Positions 1 to 7,406 of a stretch of 8,773 bases of DNA are shown here, piece after piece; position 1 is the first letter of the stretch, and every line of letters starts with the position of its first letter. The stretch comes from Helicobacteraceae bacterium (GTDB taxonomy: Bacteria; Campylobacterota; Campylobacteria; Campylobacterales; Sulfurimonadaceae). The stretch lies in contig DAOWOG010000033.1 in assembly GCA_030642185.1 (NCBI GenBank), forward strand, positions 1 to 8,773. The letters run 5' to 3'. The position numbers and the translations under genes were made by a program. A model generated the notes under the pieces. The model ran no database searches and was not told the origin of the DNA. It was given only the letters and a program-made list of their open reading frames with translations.

Positions 1-3000
1 AAACCGATGCGAATCTGATACTGCGCAACTTCACCGATGGCATAGTAGGTCTGAGGCGCCATAAGCTCTTTTTCTATAGCTGCCTCATCCATTGCAACCG
101 TCGCACTGTCATTACCGAAAAGATCATTAATGCCGCCCTCTCCGGTCCGCTCTCCGTTAATTTCACCCGGCTCTTTACTGAGAAGAGTCGAGAGGTTTCC
201 GTCGCTTCCATAAACACCAGGCAGTGATGTCGTTTTGTATGAGGCTGTATTGGTCAGAACCTGGCCAAACTTCGCCGTCTGCTGCACCGTCGCATTGTAA
301 TCAATGTAAATACACTCACCGCGGTCGAGGCGGTCGATAGTGGCATTGAGCTCTTGTCCGTTTTGTATGACATTGACAACCGCGCCTGTTATTCCTGTTC
401 GCACAGAAAATGTACCGTCAGGCAGGATCTCATCAGGCAGAACATCCGATACATTCCAGTCAAATCCGCTTGTCGCACTGTCGGGATTGCCGCCTTGATT
501 GTTTTCATCGTTACAGACCTTGATCGTGTACATCAGTGATGTCCCCGACTGGACGGATGTCTGATTAACATCTTTGGTGATTGCCGCTGCCGGCTCGACA
601 GTATTGACCCTCTTTACGGGACTTTGAGCGTTTCTCACCGCTCCCGTTGCGCCGTCTCTAAATCTTATTCTTGCCCTATCGCGCACATCATAGCCTGCCT
701 GCACGATCGCTTCGTTTTGAACTTTGGTGGCAAACAGAAGTGTCAGGGCTTCTGTTTGCGTCGATCCCGAACCGGTCAGGTTGAAGATATTGCCTACATT
801 AAGCCTAAGCAGCGTATCACTAACGGAAAGCTTACTATCATCGACAGCGACAAATTCGCCGATCGCTGAGCCTGACAGCGAACTGTTGATATCGCTATCT
901 TCGACCTGAAGGTTTGCACTGCTGCGGCTAATATGCATTGTACCGGGCACATAAACAAGCTGTCCGCCATCTAAAAACCGCTCATCAAGGTCGACATTTA
1001 AGGTAGTTCCCTCATAGAAACTGTAGGTGATCTGAGTATAGACAACCTCGCCGATAGCAACATCCGGCGAATCAAGGTTAAGATCACCAGGATCTGAAAA
1101 ATCTTCAGACGTTCTTGTAAAGACTTTAACAGGTCGAGAAGGCGAGCGCAATTCAAGCGTATCGGTCGCATTGGACTCCACGCTGCCGTTGATAGTGCTG
1201 TTGCCCTCATTGAGATGGCCGTCAGGAAGTGTGACACCCTCAAATGAAAGCTCATTGACGACATCTGATGAAGTATTGACATCATTGCGGACATTGACAG
1301 TAAATTCTGCCGGTCCGTCCGGGCAAGGAAGCGTCAGGTCGCCGGCATAGGTACACTGCACCTCGCTGCCGACAAGGCTACAACTGTAATCCGTTGGTGT
1401 TGTTGTCATTGCAAACGTACCAATGTCAAAGACCGATGTATCAAGAGGATCAATAACTTTACATTTATAAGCAGGATGGTTGACATCATTTGTCCAGTCC
1501 ATATTAACCGTGACCGTATCACCGGCATCTGCGCGGTTTGGACTCATATCTTTTGAGGTGATGACCACCGGATCTATCACGGTCCAGTTCGACTGTGCCT
1601 GTTTTGATGTAATATTTGTCGCGCTCATGGTTGCGGTGTTTGTTCCGCTGATGATGCGCTGGGTATCATCACAATGCAAAACTATGGTGTGATTGCCCTC
1701 ACCGGGTGTACCCGCTACTACAAGATCGGCTCCGCTCCAGCTGACCTCCGGCGGGAGCGGCTGCAGCACTAATGAAGTCGTACAAGACGGATCGGAGACA
1801 TTAAAATCAAAATATATCCCCTCACCCAGTGTAACATTGACCTCAAAATTGACAAGCTCGCCCTGGTTGATGCTGTTTCCGATCGTTTCCGGTATGGATG
1901 TAGAGTAGATCGCCTTGGTGATATCTGTATTTTCAGCTAACTGAAGTTTTGCCTTGCTCTCTATTATTTTATTGACAAAGTTCGGTCCGCCGGAAGTACT
2001 GGCATAAGATAGAAGTGTAGCCGTATTGTCGATATCGCCTCCCGGAGTAAAATCAGGATCGGCAATACAGTCATAAGTGACTGTGAAGTTCTCATCTGCA
2101 CTGATTTGGGTAATGTTAAGGTCACCCTTAAAAGGATCAAGCGAAGTCACGATTCGTGCATCATCTGTTGATGCAGTGATCTTACATAGAGACAAGCCCT
2201 GTCCGGTAATGGTGTCTTGCTCAAAAATATCACTGAGGTTGACATCATATGCCGTAGCGTTTCCTTCGTTGTAAATACTCAACAGGTATGTAATCACATC
2301 ATTGGCATCTACCCCATCCATGGCATCATCAAAACCGTCCGGCGGCGTAATCTTGCTGCTTGCAGGGTTTGATGAAGCAAAGATCGATTTGAGATGTATG
2401 CCGGAGATGTATGGCTCCTGCGTCACTATATTGACAATGTCCGAGCCCTCAAGTGTTTCACCTGTGGAGTTCATGTATGTTAATTGCGCCAGATTTGCCA
2501 AAGACAACTGGTCCGCCATCGGCTCATATGTCGCCGTCAACGTAAAAAGCAGATCGATTACGGCTGATTTGGAAACATTTTCATCAATATCTGTCGGATC
2601 AGTTGACCAGTAAAGACTGTTTTGAGCGGCATTGATACTAAAAACAGCACCATACCCCGCAAGATCGACATCATGTGAAGGTCCGGTCGACCAGCGGCCG
2701 GCAGACGGCGGCGTTACGCTTTGGCTATGCTCAGGGATGTTTGTCACTACCATTTCAGTCGCATCAAAAAATGGAGAAGGAAGGTAGTCTGTAATGTTCA
2801 ACTCCCTTAAACTCTCCATCGGGAAGTCGAGAGTGATCCGGTATGTCAATGTATCGCCCGGCTCGACCTTATAAGGCGCCGTAACCCCTGTAGTATCATT
2901 GATCGCGTAGACACTTTTGCTGCCGGAAACCTCCGCGATCCTATCACTTGTCGATGAATCATCCGACGGAGCGTCATCTCCTCCGGATATCTTTGCATCT

Positions 3001-4466
3001 GCCGCAACATCATTATTGATCGCATCACCGACTTTCACTTTTTCATGGTTGGCATCTTCACCGCGATAAAACTCGTCGATGCTGGCGCGAAAACTGACAA
3101 CAACCTCCGTACCGACTGCAGTACCTTCTCCGCCTGTCAGGTTGGTATCGAGTCCATTCTCCTGCATGGCAAGCGAGAGATTGAAATCCACATACTGATG
3201 GCCATTTCCGGCATCCATAGTGGTTAACACACTGCTGCCTTCCGTAAAATCACCTGTAGCGTTCACAGATGCGGAACGGATCACAAAAAGCGAATTGTTC
3301 AAATCAATGGCACTTTGCGTATTGTTCAATGTATCACGCAGTGTCATGTTTTCTATATCGAAATAGTCGGAAAGCTGCATCGTTATGTTGTATTCAAGAA
3401 TATCGAAAGGGCTGAGGCCAGCAACACCGTTGTCTTCGACGATACGCATGATTTTATCGATCGTGAACGGTTTTACGATGATAGTATCGTTTCCATCGTC
3501 GCTGTAAGCGGTGCCATTGTAATCAAGGGTGGCATTTACTTCATTCAGTACCGGATTCCAGGTGCCGGTGACAGGGTCGAGCACCGGCACGCCGTTTGCA
3601 TCCAACTCCGGCACATAAAAGGTAAAAACGATATTTCTATCTGCTCCGGTCACACCGGTGATATCACCGCAATCCAGGCTGAGTATCCCTCCGGGCGAAG
3701 CGGCAGAAGGCTCTGAAAGCACACTGCATCCGTCAGGATTTGTCAAAGCAATATACTGCAGCTCATCCGGCAGCTCATCTGTCACGATAACACCCTCTGC
3801 CGTCTCTCCGTTCGCAACATCTACACTCAGTGTTACACTTTTGGAAAAATGCTCTCCCGAGACTGTCTCACTCTCATCGGCATTAAATGTTTTGTCAACC
3901 TGAAAGACGACAGGGATCACCTGCAAATCCAACTCGCTCCCGTAAATCGGCGGGTCTGACTGCGGATTATCTTTGCCGTCCGTACCCAAAGAGAAGACAG
4001 GTCTGATCGAGATATCAAGGGGGTCGAAAAGCGTTACCGTGGGTGTGGACGCAAGCGTAAAAGAGAGATCCATGCACTGCTGCGGCATATCTGTCGGAAA
4101 AGAGCCCAGTGGATATTCCAGCATGTAAAGCGACTCATTGTCATCCAGCTGAACAACGACGTCTGTTTTTGGGTTGGTAGCATTGCATTCAGTCTGTGAA
4201 GGCTGTGTGAACGTACAGGTTTCGATCAGGGTGCTTACAGCAGGATGGCCTGCAAATGTCGTGCTGTCAAATGTAACCCCATAGGGCACGACCATCTCAT
4301 AGATCGGGGCAAATCCGGTCGCATCCCCCGTGTTGTCAAAACAGATATTTGCTGAAAAGCCTTCGCCCATCATCTGCTCATCGGGACTGTCTCCTGATAC
4401 TGAAGGTATCGGTGCTGCCGCCAACAGAACGGATAAAAACATCAAAACAGGTATCAATCGAAACAT
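1..4466 (-). CDS. Giant secreted modular surface protein, DUF11 / isopeptide-domain repeat type (3' end outside window)
   Basis: The frame stays open from the ATG at 4466 to the window edge, giving at least 1488 residues with the C-terminus missing. AAAGGA (4473-4478) lies 6 bp before the start. A signal peptide follows (hydrophobic 4-18, possible cleavage near VSG25). An N-terminal domain (about 31-185, with NTGDATG) precedes nine modules whose first strand carries Lys192, 338, 517, 693, 851, 972, 1114, 1298 and 1466. Modules show hallmarks of the conserved repeat/DUF11 and D2-type beta-sandwich families: PGDTLTYRI (536-544), AIGEVVYTQI (1137-1146), AIGEVAQYQI near the edge, NEGNATAYDVNLSDIF (733-748) and TDELPDELQYIAL (229-241). 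Such proteins are usually stalk-like adhesins or envelope proteins. Sixteen cysteines fall in even sets per module, as expected for disulfides after export. Ligand, anchoring mode and any isopeptide cross-links cannot be read here. Export and repeat type are well supported; the adhesin role is inferred. Confidence 0.85.
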   Translation of the reverse strand, partial: MFRLIPVLMFLSVLLAAAPIPSVSGDSPDEQMMGEGFSANICFDNTGDATGFAPIYEMVVPYGVTFDSTTFAGHPAVSTLIETCTFTQPSQTECNATNPKTDVVVQLDDNESLYMLEYPLGSFPTDMPQQCMDLSFTLASTPTVTLFDPLDISIRPVFSLGTDGKDNPQSDPPIYGSELDLQVIPVVFQVDKTFNADESETVSGEHFSKSVTLSVDVANGETAEGVIVTDELPDELQYIALTNPDGCSVLSEPSAASPGGILSLDCGDITGVTGADRNIVFTFYVPELDANGVPVLDPVTGTWNPVLNEVNATLDYNGTAYSDDGNDTIIVKPFTIDKIMRIVEDNGVAGLSPFDILEYNITMQLSDYFDIENMTLRDTLNNTQSAIDLNNSLFVIRSASVNATGDFTEGSSVLTTMDAGNGHQYVDFNLSLAMQENGLDTNLTGGEGTAVGTEVVVSFRASIDEFYRGEDANHEKVKVGDAINNDVAADAKISGGDDAPSDDSSTSDRIAEVSGSKSVYAINDTTGVTAPYKVEPGDTLTYRITLDFPMESLRELNITDYLPSPFFDATEMVVTNIPEHSQSVTPPSAGRWSTGPSHDVDLAGYGAVFSINAAQNSLYWSTDPTDIDENVSKSAVIDLLFTLTATYEPMADQLSLANLAQLTYMNSTGETLEGSDIVNIVTQEPYISGIHLKSIFASSNPASSKITPPDGFDDAMDGVDANDVITYLLSIYNEGNATAYDVNLSDIFEQDTITGQGLSLCKITASTDDARIVTSLDPFKGDLNITQISADENFTVTYDCIADPDFTPGGDIDNTATLLSYASTSGGPNFVNKIIESKAKLQLAENTDITKAIYSTSIPETIGNSINQGELVNFEVNVTLGEGIYFDFNVSDPSCTTSLVLQPLPPEVSWSGADLVVAGTPGEGNHTIVLHCDDTQRIISGTNTATMSATNITSKQAQSNWTVIDPVVITSKDMSPNRADAGDTVTVNMDWTNDVNHPAYKCKVIDPLDTSVFDIGTFAMTTTPTDYSCSLVGSEVQCTYAGDLTLPCPDGPAEFTVNVRNDVNTSSDVVNELSFEGVTLPDGHLNEGNSTINGSVESNATDTLELRSPSRPVKVFTRTSEDFSDPGDLNLDSPDVAIGEVVYTQITYSFYEGTTLNVDLDERFLDGGQLVYVPGTMHISRSSANLQVEDSDINSSLSGSAIGEFVAVDDSKLSVSDTLLRLNVGNIFNLTGSGSTQTEALTLLFATKVQNEAIVQAGYDVRDRARIRFRDGATGAVRNAQSPVKRVNTVEPAAAITKDVNQTSVQSGTSLMYTIKVCNDENNQGGNPDSATSGFDWNVSDVLPDEILPDGTFSVRTGITGAVVNVIQNGQELNATIDRLDRGECIYIDYNATVQQTAKFGQVLTNTASYKTTSLPGVYGSDGNLSTLLSKEPGEINGERTGEGGINDLFGNDSATVAMDEAAIEKELMAPQTYYAIGEVAQYQIRIG

Positions 4467-4492
4467 TACAAATCCTTTCGTACATTCAAAAC

Positions 4493-4558
4493 ATAGTAAA
4501 TTTCAAGATAATAACATAAGCAATATAGATTCACACTAATATATGCTTGATTTACTAT
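4493..4558. repeat. Inverted repeat in the divergent intergenic region
   Basis: ATAGTAAATTTCAAG (4493-4507) faces CTTGATTTACTAT (4546-4558). The arms are complementary apart from two extra T in the left arm and are separated by 38 A/T-rich bases. A third partial copy, TTGATTTACT, lies at 4632-4641. The repeat sits upstream of both divergent start codons, so it could be an operator or part of overlapping promoters. No binding protein can be named from it. Confidence 0.4.
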
Positions 4559-4599
4559 TGAAAAAAATTATCTGAAAATGCTATGGATTTGCATTTTTG

Positions 4600-4669
4600 T
4601 TGAATATCACAAAGATTTAGTAAAATATCTTTTGATTTACTGTCATACGATAAAATCACCCGCAAAGGA
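4600..4669 (+). promoter_or_regulatory. Candidate promoter and RBS for the TerB/J-domain gene
   Basis: TTGAAT (4600-4605) and TAAAAT (4621-4626), spaced 15 bp, are the best sigma70-like pair. A second TAAAAT at 4651-4656 is an alternative -10 but would leave almost no leader. In Campylobacterota the -35 box is weakly conserved, so the -10 carries most of the weight. AAAGGA (4664-4669) is a good ribosome binding site, 5 bp from the ATG at 4675 and 8 bp from the one at 4678. The rest of the 4467-4674 gap has no visible gene. Confidence 0.35.
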
Positions 4670-4674
4670 ACACT

Positions 4675-5433
4675 ATGATGAATATTATTTTCTGGCTCTT
4701 CATAGCCTATATTTTCTACCGAATTTTTCGAGGCTATATGCGTTTTCAGCGCCACTACTACACCGCCGGACAATTTAAAAATATTCCGATCACGAAAGAG
4801 CGTATTGCCGAATCGGAACTGGGCCTCTTCGTCGCATTGATGGCCAAAGTCGCCAAAGCGGACGGACGGATTCATGAGCTTGAAGCAGAATTGATCAGCA
4901 ACACATTCACCGATATTGCCAAGGCTTATCCGCAAAGCGAAGACGTTCGCGAGATACTCAAAGAGATTTTCAGTCTTGAAAAGCAGACGGTCAATAACAT
5001 CGACAATCTCTGTATGCAGTTGCAGCACCTTACGCAGCGTGATCCCCAAAAACGTCTGATGATGCTTACCTTTTTGATCAATCTCGCCTATATTGACCGC
5101 CACCTCAGCCATGCTGAAGAGAGTATGATCCTGAAAATTGCCGCCTTTTTACAGATTGACTCCTCGCAGGTTGAGTCCCTGATGCAGCGGTTTGCCCAGA
5201 TGCATAAAGCACCCCCGCCGCAAACAACGATCAATGAAGCTTATGGACTGCTTGGAGCCGATAAAGAAGAAACGATGCAGAGCATCAAGAAAAAATACCG
5301 TACGCTGGTTAAAAAATACCATCCGGACGTGATGCAGGCCAAAGGAGCATCAGAAGAGTACATCCAGGATGCCATGCAGAAGATGCAGAAGATCAATGCC
5401 GCCTATGAAATGATCAAAAATGCACGTAAATAA
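4675..5433 (+). CDS. Membrane-anchored TerB plus J-domain co-chaperone, DjlA-like
   Basis: The 252-residue protein has three parts. A hydrophobic N-terminal segment (about 2-20) looks like a single membrane anchor with the rest in the cytoplasm. An all-helical TerB-like domain (about 45-170) carries AKADGRI and a second half containing AYIDRHLSHAEE. A C-terminal J domain (about 188-252) has the catalytic HPD at His216-Pro217-Asp218, preceded by KKKYRTLVKKY. J domains stimulate the DnaK/Hsp70 ATPase through HPD. The anchor-TerB-J order and the length match the DjlA family (about 270 residues in enterobacteria). The client is unknown. ATG codons at 4675 and 4678 are both served by AAAGGA at 4664-4669, so the start could be one codon later. 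The gene is divergent from the giant surface-protein gene and convergent with the 2-TM gene, stopping 11 bp short of its stop codon. No hairpin is visible between them. Confidence 0.85.
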   Translation: MMNIIFWLFIAYIFYRIFRGYMRFQRHYYTAGQFKNIPITKERIAESELGLFVALMAKVAKADGRIHELEAELISNTFTDIAKAYPQSEDVREILKEIFSLEKQTVNNIDNLCMQLQHLTQRDPQKRLMMLTFLINLAYIDRHLSHAEESMILKIAAFLQIDSSQVESLMQRFAQMHKAPPPQTTINEAYGLLGADKEETMQSIKKKYRTLVKKYHPDVMQAKGASEEYIQDAMQKMQKINAAYEMIKNARK

Positions 5434-5444
5434 TGGAAGTAGCC

Positions 5445-5918
5445 TTAATCGGGAGTTTCATCAACTTCAATAGAGATAATCCACTCAAAGGGAATAAGAC
5501 GGCTTTTTTCTGAATCACTGATCAAAAAAAAGTGCGTATAGTACTTCAACTGATCCGGATCAAACAACTGCCCGCCTGCAAGTGCCTCTTTACGCATATG
5601 CTCACGTACCGTTGCGATCCTGAATTCCTGAAACATACTCTCCTCATCGGCGGGAGCATACTCGATACGATCATTTTTTTTGACAAGCCGATATCTGCCC
5701 TTTGATGCCAATGCAAAAAACTTTCGATACAAAAGAGCACCCAACAATAAAACAGAGATCATCACCCAAACGGACACTGCATAGCCAAGCAGGGCCAAAA
5801 TAGATACCATGACGCCCCAAAGCACTTTCATACTCAGGTTAAACTGTGCAAATACCACTGTACGCAGGGCCAGTGAAACCGAGCGTATATAGAGCAGCAG
5901 CATCTCTTTTCTACCCAT
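5445..5918 (-). CDS. Small two-helix membrane protein of unknown function
   Basis: The 157-residue protein starts at ATG 5918. Two adjacent hydrophobic helices (about 31-48 and 50-66) form a hairpin separated by only a residue or two. A basic stretch (RKFFALASKGRYRLVKKND) and a soluble C-terminal region of about 90 residues follow; the likely topology puts both ends in the cytoplasm. The start overlaps the phosphoribosyltransferase stop by 8 bp, which suggests one transcript and translational coupling. The frame is open upstream to an ATG at 6014, but that start would overlap the well-defined phosphoribosyltransferase by 104 bp and adds residues with no domain character. No family is recognised. 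The C-terminal part is aromatic-rich (KYYTHFFLI, IPFEWIISIE) and could be a small PH-like or YcxB-like beta domain, which is only a guess. Two 8-base homopolymers (5524-5531 and 5674-5681) lie inside the gene. Confidence 0.7.
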   Translation of the reverse strand: MGRKEMLLLYIRSVSLALRTVVFAQFNLSMKVLWGVMVSILALLGYAVSVWVMISVLLLGALLYRKFFALASKGRYRLVKKNDRIEYAPADEESMFQEFRIATVREHMRKEALAGGQLFDPDQLKYYTHFFLISDSEKSRLIPFEWIISIEVDETPD

Positions 5919-6351
5919 AATCCACATCCCAGAAAAAATCAATCCACTCTTTCGCTTCACGCACCTTAAAATCTGGCTGAAAATTGGCTGTCGGTTTGTA
6001 AAAGATTGCGGCACTCTTCAATGATATATCCGGGTATCGCTGCTTGAAATGTTCAATAACCGCTGTCATCGTATGCCCGCTGTCAACAATGTCGTCAACA
6101 ACCAACACACGTTTCAATCCATCAAAATCACAGCTTCCCACAATCTTCACACGTTCACGCTGAACCTCATCATCATAGGATTCAACACGCAGACTCTGTA
6201 TATTTCTTATCTTTAGACCATACCCCATCAGTTCACCGATCATCAAAGCACCCCGTGCGATTGCGACAATGGCTTCAGGCTCAAATGAGCTGCTCTGTCT
6301 GATCAAGGATTTCACGTCGGGTTTAAAATCGTTATAACTATAATAATGCAT
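5911..6351 (-). CDS. Purine (xanthine/guanine/hypoxanthine) phosphoribosyltransferase, Gpt-like
   Basis: The 146-residue protein has the type I phosphoribosyltransferase fold. VLVVDDIVDSGHT (82-94) is the PRPP-binding motif with its paired acidic residues Asp86 and Asp87. IARGAL (31-36) is the pyrophosphate-loop region. The C-terminal EWIDFFWD (135-142) resembles the aromatic base-binding end of E. coli Gpt (TWIEQPWD). Enzymes of this group transfer ribose phosphate from PRPP to a 6-oxopurine for purine salvage in the cytoplasm. Length is close to Gpt (152 residues). Exact base preference cannot be assigned by eye. GGAAGG (6364-6369) lies 12 bp before the start, slightly far. The gene heads a two-gene unit with the downstream 2-TM protein, overlapping it by 8 bp, and is divergent from the lipoprotein pair. 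Confidence 0.88.
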   Translation of the reverse strand: MHYYSYNDFKPDVKSLIRQSSSFEPEAIVAIARGALMIGELMGYGLKIRNIQSLRVESYDDEVQRERVKIVGSCDFDGLKRVLVVDDIVDSGHTMTAVIEHFKQRYPDISLKSAAIFYKPTANFQPDFKVREAKEWIDFFWDVDYG

Positions 6352-6431
6352 AATGCGAGTATACCTTCCGTAAAGCCAATTTTTACTTTTTTGCTGTTAC
6401 TATCTTTTAAAATTCTCAAAAAGAACAAACC
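6352..6431. promoter_or_regulatory. Divergent promoter region between phosphoribosyltransferase and lipoprotein genes
   Basis: These 80 bases must drive transcription both ways. On the plus strand TAAAAT (6408-6413), preceded by T-rich runs at about 6379-6392, fits the Campylobacterota style of a -10 box with periodic T tracts and no clear -35. The plus-strand RBS is weak (AAAAGAA just before the ATG at 6432). On the minus strand TATACT (complement of 6358-6363) is the closest -10 match, but it sits only 6 bp from the start codon and may be fortuitous. Confidence 0.35.
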
Positions 6432-7406
6432 ATGCGTTTTTTAATTGTACTGATACCACTGCTGCTTATTTTCGGATGCGCAGATCCAAAACCTCAACCT
6501 GTTCCCTCCTGGATAACCACCCCGACACAAAATACTTCAGAAAAATTATATGGCAACGGTGCCGGAAAAACACTTCTTGAAGCCAGCTCTCAAGCGTTAA
6601 ACATCATTGCGTCCAATCTTTATCTTACAGCACATATCGCCATGGAAAAGGAGACGCATCCGGTTCGGATCAATGGTGACGAGCAAACACTTGAGGATGT
6701 AAACAACATTATAAAAGATGAGCTCGGTGCGCTTTCACTTGTTGAGAGTACCATCGAAAAAAGTGTTGTCCGTGACCAAAATCATATTGTACTGATGAGC
6801 ATTAAAAGAGAACAGTTCTTTCAATTTGAGAAAAAGAGACTTGACACTCAGATTGATCAAATCAAAACGTCACTGAAAGAGGCTGAAAAATTGTCACCGC
6901 TAAAACATTTTTCACTGCTTCACAAAGTACAGCTTCAGCGAGAAGAGGTCCTGGCTAAAGCGGTATTGCTGCAGACCATCCAACCAACGTTTTCTATGGC
7001 ACCATACGACACCTATATCAACGATATAGACCAAAAATACAACACACTGAAGGCTACTTTCCGCATTCAGCTGATCAGCGATGCTACGGCAATGCGCTTT
7101 TCCGCTCCAATCAAAAAAGCGCTCTCTTCAGAGGGATTCATTGTCAACAGCACTTTGCACAAAGATAAAAACACTATCACTGTCATGTTAACTGCAACAC
7201 AGAAACAAGATGAAAGCAATGGCTACAAAACGGTTAAAATACGTTTGAGCGTTAGCACCAAAAACAGTACGAAAAAGCTCTCTTCCGCTCTGCATACTCT
7301 CAGCGGAAAGTCACGCAGCAGTTACGAAGAGGCACGCCGGCAGGCCGCTGATCATCTCTCAAAAAAAATAAAAAACAGCGATATATTTTCAGTTTTGGGC
7401 TTTTAA
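6432..7406 (+). CDS. LPP20-type lipoprotein with coiled coil and C-terminal domain
   Basis: The 324-residue protein begins with a lipoprotein signal: MRF, a hydrophobic stretch (4-14) and lipobox IFGC with Cys16 as the lipidated residue. Phe at -2 is unusual but tolerated. An LPP20-like domain follows (about 23-126): PSW at 25-27, then YGNGAGKTLLEAS (40-52) and a helix ALNIIASNLYL. A charged helical, probably coiled-coil segment covers about 127-180. A further alpha/beta domain (about 205-324) contains RFSAPIKKALSSEGF and ends in another helix. LPP20-domain lipoproteins in this phylum are outer-membrane or periplasmic envelope proteins. Some relatives (FlgP, FlgT) work at the flagellar basal disks, but nothing here shows a flagellar role. 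The TAA is followed directly by the ATG of a second lipoprotein, so the two form an operon. Lipidation and family are well supported; function is open. Confidence 0.8.
   Translation: MRFLIVLIPLLLIFGCADPKPQPVPSWITTPTQNTSEKLYGNGAGKTLLEASSQALNIIASNLYLTAHIAMEKETHPVRINGDEQTLEDVNNIIKDELGALSLVESTIEKSVVRDQNHIVLMSIKREQFFQFEKKRLDTQIDQIKTSLKEAEKLSPLKHFSLLHKVQLQREEVLAKAVLLQTIQPTFSMAPYDTYINDIDQKYNTLKATFRIQLISDATAMRFSAPIKKALSSEGFIVNSTLHKDKNTITVMLTATQKQDESNGYKTVKIRLSVSTKNSTKKLSSALHTLSGKSRSSYEEARRQAADHLSKKIKNSDIFSVLGF

Noticed and set aside
998..1294. A 98-codon minus-strand frame
   Set aside because: It is an out-of-frame shadow on the same strand as the giant gene, rich in Met/Leu/Ser/Arg without domain character.
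3315..3716. A 133-codon plus-strand open frame, and other plus-strand frames between 354 and 3903
   Set aside because: All lie opposite the continuous giant surface-protein frame, have no good RBS, and read as low-plausibility protein.
4555..5112. A 185-codon minus-strand open frame antisense to the co-chaperone gene
   Set aside because: It lies entirely opposite the first half of the TerB domain and its upstream non-coding flank, shows no recognisable domain, and the plus-strand protein is clearly real.
5919..6014. Longer N-terminus for the 2-TM protein (ATG at 6014)
   Set aside because: It would overlap the phosphoribosyltransferase by 104 bp and adds only residues that are a frame shadow of that enzyme; ATG 5918 gives a normal short overlap.
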